This document shows, one piece after another, positions 1-7,168 of a stretch of DNA of 26,833 nt. A model generated the notes under the pieces. The model worked only from the letters and a program-made list of their open reading frames with translations. It made no database searches and was not told the DNA's origin. The translations under genes were made by a program, and so were the position numbers. The stretch comes from an uncultured Mycoplasmatota bacterium (GTDB lineage Bacteria; Bacillota_I; Bacilli_A; RF39; UBA660). Location of the stretch: NCBI GenBank assembly GCA_946528555.1, contig CAMMYS010000005.1, positions 1-26,833 of the forward strand, written 5' to 3'. Every line of letters begins with the position of its first letter. The stretch's first letter is position 1.

Positions 1-152
1 TTTTAAATTATGAAATTGTTAATAAGAATAGTATTATCTTAAAAGAAAATGATATTTTCAGTATTAGAAGATATGGTAAATATAAGTTTATTGGCATTGA
101 AAAGAGTACTAAAAAAGATAATTATATTATTAAATATTTAAAGTATATTTAG
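1..152 (+). CDS. YlmH-like S4-domain RNA-binding protein, C-terminal fragment
   Basis: An open frame enters from the left edge (codons in phase with base 3) and stops at TAG 150-152. It encodes about 49 residues that read as the end of a YlmH-type protein: a short strand, then ENDIFSIRRYGKYKF, then TKKDNYIIK. Known YlmH proteins end in an S4 RNA-binding domain with the pattern GD-SxRxxGRFK followed by TKKG, which this matches well. YlmH homologues have been linked to cell division and, more recently, to rescue of stalled ribosomes. Only the tail is present, so gene length and operon context cannot be judged. The main alternative is another S4-domain protein. Confidence 0.7.
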   Translation, partial: LNYEIVNKNSIILKENDIFSIRRYGKYKFIGIEKSTKKDNYIIKYLKYI

Positions 153-173
153 TAGATTAAAATATTTATTTTA

Positions 174-182
174 TGATATAAT
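174..182 (+). promoter_or_regulatory. Extended -10 promoter of eno
   Basis: TG 174-175, one base, then TATAAT 177-182, a perfect extended -10. The -35 region (about 153-159) is poor. The predicted transcription start is near 189, giving a leader of about 40 nt, longer than most leaders in this window. Confidence 0.7.
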
Positions 183-206
183 TTTAATAGTGAAGTAAAA
201 GTATAA

Positions 207-1541
<1,335 letters not shown>

Positions 1542-1548
1542 GATAGCT

Positions 1549-2235
1549 ATGAAAAAACGTAAAATTAAAATAATATTATTTATTATATGTGTTATAGCTA
1601 TAACATCTACATTAATTATATTATTATTTAAAGGCATGGAAATAGCGCAAAATGAAATGAATAGTGGCCCAAAACCACAAACTTTTGTTACTGAACTTCA
1701 ATCTCTTCTTGATACAGCTGAAACTCAATTTGTTTCTGATTCAATGGGAGATATGAGTGAATGGCCTGATGGTATTACTTATGCAAGAGCTAATGGAATT
1801 AGCGTGGCTAGATCACAAGAGACAGGATATAAAATATTATATCCACAGGGTAACACTTTGATTGATTATTATATTCATTTAAATCTAGCTGGTTATATTA
1901 CTGAATTCTATGCTACTGATAATGAGAAATTCCAATTTATTTATAATGGGCCTGGTTTAAAGAAAGAAAAAATTGCTGATACAATAATTGAAGATGAAGA
2001 TCATGCACTATCAAATAAGGCATTAGATAATCCACCAACATCACTTGTTGTAAGTGTTACTGCTGGTACTACTAGTTCTACTGAAATCAATACTGGTGTT
2101 ATCAATCTTGTAGATGCACAAGCTTACTTACCAAATAAATTCTCTAGACTTTCTTTAAACATTGTTGATAATGGTAAAACTGGAGACGAAAAGATTGATA
2201 ATTATAAATGTGTTGTTACAACCAGTGTGGATTAA
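1549..2235 (+). CDS. Membrane-anchored extracytoplasmic protein of unknown function
   Basis: 228 residues that I do not recognise. A lysine-rich start (KKRKIKI) precedes one hydrophobic helix at about residues 7-29, an uncleaved signal anchor by appearance, followed by about 195 polar residues predicted to face outside. The exported part begins with a helical stretch (PKPQTFVTELQSLLDTAE), and later segments look beta-rich with many Ser/Thr. The layout resembles pseudopilin-like or small type IV pilus-associated proteins, but no prepilin peptidase site is visible, so this is only a resemblance. It starts 7 nt after eno with a weak AGGAT site overlapping the eno stop codon, and ends just before a strong terminator, so it seems to depend on the eno promoter. 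Confidence 0.75.
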   Translation: MKKRKIKIILFIICVIAITSTLIILLFKGMEIAQNEMNSGPKPQTFVTELQSLLDTAETQFVSDSMGDMSEWPDGITYARANGISVARSQETGYKILYPQGNTLIDYYIHLNLAGYITEFYATDNEKFQFIYNGPGLKKEKIADTIIEDEDHALSNKALDNPPTSLVVSVTAGTTSSTEINTGVINLVDAQAYLPNKFSRLSLNIVDNGKTGDEKIDNYKCVVTTSVD

Positions 2236-2245
2236 ATTAATAAAT

Positions 2246-2274
2246 AAGTCTTGAATAAAATCAAGACTTTTTTT
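2246..2274 (+). terminator. Intrinsic terminator of the eno unit
   Basis: Perfect 9-bp stem AAGTCTTGA (2246-2254) with TCAAGACTT (2261-2269), 6-nt loop, and a run of T at 2268-2274. It closes the eno/membrane-protein unit and overlaps the next promoter. Confidence 0.9.
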
Positions 2275-2279
2275 ATAAT
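2251..2279 (+). promoter_or_regulatory. Promoter of the SDR gene, embedded in the terminator
   Basis: TTGAAT (2251-2256) and TATAAT (2274-2279) are exactly 17 bp apart. The -35 lies in the terminator stem and loop, and the -10 begins at the last T of the T-run. The predicted start is near 2286, about 22 nt before the SDR start codon. Confidence 0.6.
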
Positions 2280-2307
2280 TATAAATGTAAGATATGGAGA
2301 TGATATT

Positions 2308-3066
2308 ATGTTTAATTTAAAAGGAAGAGTAGCTGTAATTACTGGAGCAAGTAGTGGACTTGGAAGACAAATGGCTAGAGCTTTTGCTGCACAAGGAGCT
2401 GACTTAGCAATACTTGCTCGTAGATTAGATAGATTAGAAGAATTAAAAGTAGAACTTGAAAAAGAAGGAGTAAAAGTATTACCAGTTCAATGTGATGTTA
2501 CATCAACTGATGATATTAGAAATGCAGCTAATAAAGTTGAAAAATTCTTTGGAAAAGTAGATATTTTACTAAACTGTGCAGGATCTTCTAAAGATAAAGG
2601 TGCTTTAGAAATGAATGATGAAGAATGGGATTTTACAATAGCAACAGATATGACTTCAGTATTTAAAATGTCTAGAGCATTCGGAAATATTATGAAAAAA
2701 CATAATTATGGAAGAATTATTAATATAGCTTCTATGTATGGAATGGTTGGTAATACTGAAATACCTACTATTGCATATCATTCAAGTAAAGGTGGAGTTA
2801 TTAATTATACAAGAGCAGCAGCTGCTGAACTTGCTAAATACAACATAACTGTTAATTGTATTTGTCCTGGATATTTTTATACAGAATTAACAACTGCTGT
2901 ATTAGATACAGAACAATTTCAACAATTTGCTAAAACTCATGTACCTATGCAAAGATATGGTAAAGAAGGAGAGTTAAATGCTGGAGCAATATTCCTAGCA
3001 AGCGATGAAGCAAGTTATGTAACAGGAGTTATTTTACCAATAGATGGTGGATATACTTGTATTTAA
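2308..3066 (+). CDS. SDR family oxidoreductase (gluconate 5-dehydrogenase/FabG-like)
   Basis: A 252-residue classical short-chain dehydrogenase. The Rossmann cofactor loop is TGASSGLG (12-19), the structural NCAG motif is at 89-92, and the catalytic residues are Ser142, Tyr157 and Lys161 (YHSSK). The fold ends with the usual VTGVILPIDGGY. Arg38/Arg39 after the second strand suggest a preference for NADP(H). Position 114, where classical SDRs carry the catalytic Asn (TNLSSVF in FabG), is Asp (TDMTSVF); I recall Asp there in Gram-positive gluconate 5-dehydrogenases, which favours a sugar-acid substrate over acyl-ACP. The ATG at 2308 is chosen because it follows GGAGA at 2296-2300; an upstream in-frame TTG at 2251 lies in the terminator. 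The gene stands alone between two hairpins. Confidence 0.9.
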   Translation: MFNLKGRVAVITGASSGLGRQMARAFAAQGADLAILARRLDRLEELKVELEKEGVKVLPVQCDVTSTDDIRNAANKVEKFFGKVDILLNCAGSSKDKGALEMNDEEWDFTIATDMTSVFKMSRAFGNIMKKHNYGRIINIASMYGMVGNTEIPTIAYHSSKGGVINYTRAAAAELAKYNITVNCICPGYFYTELTTAVLDTEQFQQFAKTHVPMQRYGKEGELNAGAIFLASDEASYVTGVILPIDGGYTCI

Positions 3067-3086
3067 TATATAAATAGAATTATAAT
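3057..3086 (+). promoter_or_regulatory. Possible promoter ahead of the CDF exporter
   Basis: TTGTAT (3057-3062) and TATAAT (3081-3086) are 18 bp apart at the very end of the SDR gene. Transcription would start inside the hairpin at 3087-3115, so either the hairpin is weak or the true promoter is a poor TATATT at about 3117. The assignment is uncertain. Confidence 0.3.
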
Positions 3087-3116
3087 AAAATGCAGTAGTA
3101 AGTCTACTGCATTTTG
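3087..3116 (+). terminator. Hairpin after the SDR gene, probable terminator
   Basis: Perfect 12-bp stem AAAATGCAGTAG (3087-3098) with CTACTGCATTTT (3104-3115) and a 5-nt loop. Only four T follow the stem, so termination may be incomplete and read-through into the CDF exporter is possible. Confidence 0.7.
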
Positions 3117-3134
3117 TATATTATGGGTGATATT

Positions 3135-4235
3135 ATGAATAGAAATAAAAAAATAATTAGAACTAGTTTTTTAGGTGTATTATTAAATGCATTTTTAGTA
3201 GCAGTTAAATTGATAATAGGTTTTATATCTTCATCAATAGCTATTATTTTAGATGGAGTAAATAACTTAAGTGATTCTATGTCATCAGTTATTAATATTA
3301 TTGGTACTAAATTATCTAATAAAGCACCAGATAAAAAACATCCATATGGTCATGGAAGAATAGAATATTTCACATCAGTTATTATTTCTACAATTGTATT
3401 AGTTGTAGGTGTTTTTGCTATGAAAGAAGCAATTGAAAAAATAATTCATCCTGTAGAGCCAGAATATTCAGTATTATTTATTATCTTAATAGCAGTAGGT
3501 GTAATTATTAAATTTGTTTATGGAAACTATGTTAAAAAAGTAGGTAAGTCATTAAATTCACATGCATTAATTGCTACAGGTATTGATTCTATAATGGATT
3601 CAGTTTTATCATTTTCAACTTTATTAGGAGCAATTACAACATATTTATGGGATATAAATGTAGATGGATATTTAGGTGTATTAATATCAATTATAATTAT
3701 TAGAACTGCATTTGTATTACTTAGTGAAACAACTAGTCTTTTAATAGGTGAAAGGGCAGATAGTAAACTTACATCAAAATTAAAAAAGAAAATATTAGAA
3801 TATGATGAGATAAAAGGAGCATATGATTTATATTTGCATTATTATGGTCCTTCTAAAATAATAGGTTCAGTTCATATTGAAGTAAGAAATGATATGACTG
3901 CAGAAGAAATTCATGTTTTAACAAGAAAAATAGAATATGAGATATTTTCGGAATATGGAATCATTTTAACAATTGGAATATATGCTTTAAATGATAAAGG
4001 TGAATTTAAACAATTAAAGAAAGATATTGAAAATACTATAAAAAAATATGATTCAGTATCTCAATTACATGGTTTTTATGTTGATAAAACTAAAAATATA
4101 GTTTATTTTGATTTAATTATTGATTTTGCTGAAGAAGAAAAAGATAAAATTGTACAAAATATTAAGAAAGAATTAAAGAGTTTATATAAAGATTATCATT
4201 TTTATATAACAGTAGATTCAGATGTAGCTGATTAG
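3135..4235 (+). CDS. Cation diffusion facilitator (CDF) metal exporter, Mn-type
   Basis: A 366-residue inner-membrane metal:proton antiporter of the CDF family. Six hydrophobic segments fill about residues 8-210, followed by a cytosolic ferredoxin-like domain. The family HPYGHGRIEY motif is at 69-78. The metal site reads N43xxxD47 in TM2 (DGVNNLSD) and D151xxxD155 in TM5 (GIDSIMDS). Zn exporters use His/Asp sets here, while the Asn/Asp form is typical of Mn2+ exporters such as MntE, so Mn2+ is the best guess. The C-terminal part is longer than usual (about 80 extra residues after the first cytosolic domain) and looks like a second ferredoxin-like unit. ATG 3135 follows GGGTGAT; the frame is open further upstream but reaches into the hairpin. 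The next gene starts 8 nt downstream. Confidence 0.9.
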   Translation: MNRNKKIIRTSFLGVLLNAFLVAVKLIIGFISSSIAIILDGVNNLSDSMSSVINIIGTKLSNKAPDKKHPYGHGRIEYFTSVIISTIVLVVGVFAMKEAIEKIIHPVEPEYSVLFIILIAVGVIIKFVYGNYVKKVGKSLNSHALIATGIDSIMDSVLSFSTLLGAITTYLWDINVDGYLGVLISIIIIRTAFVLLSETTSLLIGERADSKLTSKLKKKILEYDEIKGAYDLYLHYYGPSKIIGSVHIEVRNDMTAEEIHVLTRKIEYEIFSEYGIILTIGIYALNDKGEFKQLKKDIENTIKKYDSVSQLHGFYVDKTKNIVYFDLIIDFAEEEKDKIVQNIKKELKSLYKDYHFYITVDSDVAD

Positions 4236-4243
4236 GTGATAAT

Positions 4244-5008
4244 ATGTATGGAGCAATAGTAGGAGATTTAGCGGGAAGTATATATGAGTTTGATCAAACT
4301 AAAGTTATTTATAATCCAAATAAAAAGATACTTTTAGAAGATCGATCTTTTTATAGTGATGATACAATACTTACTATTGCTATTGCTGATGCTATATTAT
4401 CAGGTGGTAATTATGAAGATTATTTAAGAAAATATATTAATGAATATAAAGATTATAAACCTGATTTTAAACCATATTTTAAATCAAGTTTTTCACCTGG
4501 TTTAATTAAATGGTCAAATGGAAGCTATATTGGTAATAGTACTGGGAATGGTGCTATGATGAGAGTATCTCCAATAGGCTATTTGTTTAATAGTGAAGAA
4601 GAAGTAATAAATAATGCTTATTTAAGTTGTTTGCCATCTCATAATTCAAAAGAAGCAACTGAGTGTTCAATAATAATAGCTTTAATTATTTATTATTTTA
4701 GACAAGGTTTATCTAAAGAGGAAGTATTTAAAAAATTAAAATTAAATCCAATTTATAAACCATTTGAAAGATTTAATAGAACTTGTTATGAAACAATTAA
4801 TAATTGTTTATATATTTTATATAATTCTAAGGATTTTAATAGTTCTATTATTAATGCAGTTAATATGGGTGGAGATACTGATACTAATGCATGTATAGTT
4901 GGTTCAATGGCTGAAGCGTTATATGGTATTGATGATGAATTAATATCTCAAGTTGACTCAAAACTGCCAAATGAGTTTGTAAGAACTTTAAAAAAGGTTT
5001 ATAAATGA
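4244..5008 (+). CDS. ADP-ribosylglycohydrolase family protein
   Basis: 254 residues of the DraG/ARH fold, which removes ADP-ribose from modified proteins or small molecules using two Mg2+ ions. Visible landmarks are AIVGDLAGSIYEF (4-16), the metal-binding SDDT (38-41), GNGAMMRVSPIG (101-112) and the distal metal site NMGGDTDTN (207-215). All key acidic residues are present, so it should be active. The protein is somewhat short for the family, lacking extra peripheral helices. It starts 8 nt after the CDF gene with a GGTGAT site overlapping that gene's stop codon, so the two form one transcription unit. The substrate cannot be read from the sequence. The TGA stop shares bases with the TG of the next promoter. 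Confidence 0.93.
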   Translation: MYGAIVGDLAGSIYEFDQTKVIYNPNKKILLEDRSFYSDDTILTIAIADAILSGGNYEDYLRKYINEYKDYKPDFKPYFKSSFSPGLIKWSNGSYIGNSTGNGAMMRVSPIGYLFNSEEEVINNAYLSCLPSHNSKEATECSIIIALIIYYFRQGLSKEEVFKKLKLNPIYKPFERFNRTCYETINNCLYILYNSKDFNSSIINAVNMGGDTDTNACIVGSMAEALYGIDDELISQVDSKLPNEFVRTLKKVYK

Positions 5009-5014
5009 TATAAT
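5006..5014 (+). promoter_or_regulatory. Extended -10 promoter of the TM-esterase gene
   Basis: TGATATAAT, with the TG supplied by the TGA stop of the preceding gene. TTTAAA at 4987-4992 could be a weak -35 (16 bp spacing). The predicted start is near 5021, only about 9 nt before the ATG at 5030. Confidence 0.65.
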
Positions 5015-5029
5015 ATTAATGGTGAAAAT

Positions 5030-6358
5030 ATGATATTAGCAATGTGTGACAATTCATCAACATTAGAAGTAATTAGATTAATAAAAATAACTATAACTAT
5101 TATTACAATATTAGTTCCAATTTTATTAATAATAGTTAGTTCAATTACTTTTATGAAAGTTATTACGTCAAGTGATGGTTCAACTAGTAAAGCACTTAAA
5201 GTTGTTTCTACTAAATTGATAGCAGCTATCATTATTTTTCTTGTGCCACTTTTTATTAGATTAGTAGTAGCTATATCAAGTAGTGATTTTGAATATAAGA
5301 AATGTTATGATTCAGCAACTGTTGAAGGAATAAGAGCAGCTAAAATAACTGAAACAAAAGTATTAGTAAATGAAGCAATTACTTCACTTGATAGTACATC
5401 TTTTCAAGTAGCTTTATCTGCTGTTCAAAAATTAGAAGATAGTCCTGAAAAAAGAGAATTACTTGTAAAACTTGCTAATGTACAAAAAATAATTGAATTA
5501 AAAAATAAAATTGATCAAGCACTTGTTAATGGAAAAGAAGATGATTATAAAAACTTATTATTTGAAGTAAATCAGTTAGAAAATAGTAATGCTAAAAATG
5601 AATTATTAAAAAAATTAAAACAATTAAAAGAAAAATTAGATAAAGAAAAACAAGTTACTATAGGCAGTGCAACTCAAGGAATTGGTCAATCAAAATCATA
5701 TAATAAAAATGTATCATTAAATTATTATACGGCTTCAACTGGCCAAGGATTTGCATATTGGTTATATGTTCCTGATAATGCAAGTGCATCTCTTCCAATT
5801 GTTATATACATGCATGGTTTTGGTGAAAGAGGAGACGATTATAATAATGGTACTACAAAAGCAATTGAAAGTGGTCCAATTCGTGAAATAAATAGAGGTA
5901 CGAAAAGTTATAATGCAATAATAATTCAACCTCAAGTACCTAGTGGTGATAGGTCACAAAACTATGGTAAAGCATATACAGAACTTGCTACTAAAATAGC
6001 AAATAATACAAATGCAAATAAGAAAAAAATATCTATAGCAGGTTTTTCAAATGGATGTTATGGAGTTATGACAATAGTTGGTGCTTATACAAATTTTTTC
6101 TCAGCAGCAGTTGCTATGGGATGTACACCATCATATGAAAATTCATTTAGAAGCACACCATTATGGATGTTTTGTGGTAGTGGAGATGGATGTGCTACTA
6201 TGCCTGCATTTGCTGAAAAAGTTAAGGCAATAAACGGTGGAAAAGCTTGGTATACTAGAGCAGAACATAGTTCACATAATATAGTTAATGATACAAATTA
6301 TAGTGTATTTACAGAATATAAAGTTGTTGAATGGATGATTAGTGAAAGTAGAAATTGA
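5030..6358 (+). CDS. Two-TM module, helical repeat and PHB-depolymerase-like esterase fusion
   Basis: 442 residues in three parts. (1) Residues 17-40 and 61-83 are two hydrophobic helices joined by a short polar loop, similar in layout to TrbC/VirB2-type small membrane proteins or holins. (2) Residues about 105-205 are two tandem helical repeats of about 48 residues, each with the pattern ...AL-xx-V-x-LE-S-xx-KxELL (136-146 and 184-194). (3) Residues 225-442 are an alpha/beta hydrolase of the polyhydroxybutyrate-depolymerase/feruloyl-esterase type: MHGFGERGDD at the oxyanion hole (261-270), nucleophile Ser340 in GFSNG, likely Asp386 and His416. The enzyme presumably sits outside, tethered to the membrane by a stalk; substrate unknown. 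The ATG at 5030 follows GGTGA at 5021-5025; Met5 is a possible alternative start. It is a single-gene unit, and the MgtC gene downstream has its own promoter. Confidence 0.85.
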   Translation: MILAMCDNSSTLEVIRLIKITITIITILVPILLIIVSSITFMKVITSSDGSTSKALKVVSTKLIAAIIIFLVPLFIRLVVAISSSDFEYKKCYDSATVEGIRAAKITETKVLVNEAITSLDSTSFQVALSAVQKLEDSPEKRELLVKLANVQKIIELKNKIDQALVNGKEDDYKNLLFEVNQLENSNAKNELLKKLKQLKEKLDKEKQVTIGSATQGIGQSKSYNKNVSLNYYTASTGQGFAYWLYVPDNASASLPIVIYMHGFGERGDDYNNGTTKAIESGPIREINRGTKSYNAIIIQPQVPSGDRSQNYGKAYTELATKIANNTNANKKKISIAGFSNGCYGVMTIVGAYTNFFSAAVAMGCTPSYENSFRSTPLWMFCGSGDGCATMPAFAEKVKAINGGKAWYTRAEHSSHNIVNDTNYSVFTEYKVVEWMISESRN

Positions 6359-6387
6359 TTGAATATAATTATTTACTATGATACAAT
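6359..6387 (+). promoter_or_regulatory. Promoter of the MgtC/SapB gene
   Basis: TTGAAT (6359-6364), 17 bp, then TACAAT (6382-6387) with an extended TG at 6379-6380. No hairpin separates this promoter from the esterase gene, so some read-through is likely. Confidence 0.65.
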
Positions 6388-6414
6388 ATACATAGAATAA
6401 AGAGGTAGTTGAAT

Positions 6415-7104
6415 ATGATGGATTATATTGTTAATATAGCAAATTCAGAAGTATTTCAGATAGTATTTAAATTAATATTGAGTTCTTTATTAGCAGGAAT
6501 TATTGGTATAGAAAGATCTGCTTTTAGTAAACCTGCTGGTTTTGGTACTCATGCTATTATTGGACTTAGTTCAGCTTTGATAGTAATGGGTAGTCAATAT
6601 ATGGCACAATATTATGATATAGATGCTGCACGTATACCTGCTCAAATATTAACAGGTATTGGATTTATTGGTGCTGGTACAATTATTCAAAATGGATATA
6701 ACGTTAAAGGTGTTACAACAGCAGCAGGAATCTTATCTGTAACTTGTATAGGCTTATCAGTAGGTATGGGTTATTATTTAGCTGCTATAATAGCGACATT
6801 AATAGTATTTATTATTCTATCTATTAATCATGAAGTAACTGGTAAATTTGAAAGAATAGAAAACTTAAATTTAATAATTACTGTAGATGGTAATATTAAT
6901 AAAGCAATAGCAGAAATAAGAGAATATTTAAAAAGAAATAAAATTGTAATGCAATCAATTAGTAAAGATAACGAAGTAATTAGAAATAAACAACTAGAAG
7001 TATTAAGAATAAGTGTATCTTTTGATCTTAGAACTCATCATAAGAATGATATTATTAGTTCACTTGCATTTTTAAAAACAGTAAAGGATGTTTCAGAAGA
7101 GTAG
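6415..7104 (+). CDS. MgtC/SapB family membrane protein
   Basis: 229 residues. Four to five hydrophobic helices occupy about residues 10-140, and the C-terminal 80 residues form a cytosolic ACT-like domain. Family signature stretches are clear: the SSLLAGIIGIERS region with the conserved Arg, GFGTHAIIGLSSAL, the AARIPAQILTGIGFIGAGTII core and VKGVTTAAGILSV. MgtC proteins regulate F1Fo-ATPase or adapt cells to low Mg2+ and acid; here the role is only inferred from family. The start is ambiguous among TTG 6409, ATG 6415 and ATG 6418; 6415 gives the best spacing from AGAGG (6401-6405). The stop codon lies inside the terminator stem. Confidence 0.92.
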   Translation: MMDYIVNIANSEVFQIVFKLILSSLLAGIIGIERSAFSKPAGFGTHAIIGLSSALIVMGSQYMAQYYDIDAARIPAQILTGIGFIGAGTIIQNGYNVKGVTTAAGILSVTCIGLSVGMGYYLAAIIATLIVFIILSINHEVTGKFERIENLNLIITVDGNINKAIAEIREYLKRNKIVMQSISKDNEVIRNKQLEVLRISVSFDLRTHHKNDIISSLAFLKTVKDVSEE

Positions 7105-7122
7105 ATTTTAATCTACTTTTTT
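7100..7122 (+). terminator. Terminator of the MgtC gene
   Basis: AGTAGATT (7100-7107) pairs with AATCTACT (7110-7117), followed by a T run to 7122. The TAG stop codon is part of the stem. Confidence 0.85.
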
Positions 7123-7143
7123 ATTTTATTTTTATTAAAATAA

Positions 7144-7152
7144 TGGTATCAT
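7144..7152 (+). promoter_or_regulatory. Extended -10 promoter of the 918-aa protein gene
   Basis: TGGTATCAT, one mismatch from TGnTATAAT. No clear -35. The predicted start is near 7159, about 10 nt before the ATG, so GGTGAT (7160-7165) would be almost at the 5' end of the mRNA. Confidence 0.5.
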
Positions 7153-7168
7153 TATTATAGGTGATGAT

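Noticed and set aside
2251..2307. Upstream in-frame starts that would lengthen several proteins (2251, 3114, 12235, 14774, 23416)
   Set aside because: These TTG or GTG codons lie in terminators, -35 elements or ribosome binding sites, upstream of or at the predicted transcription start.
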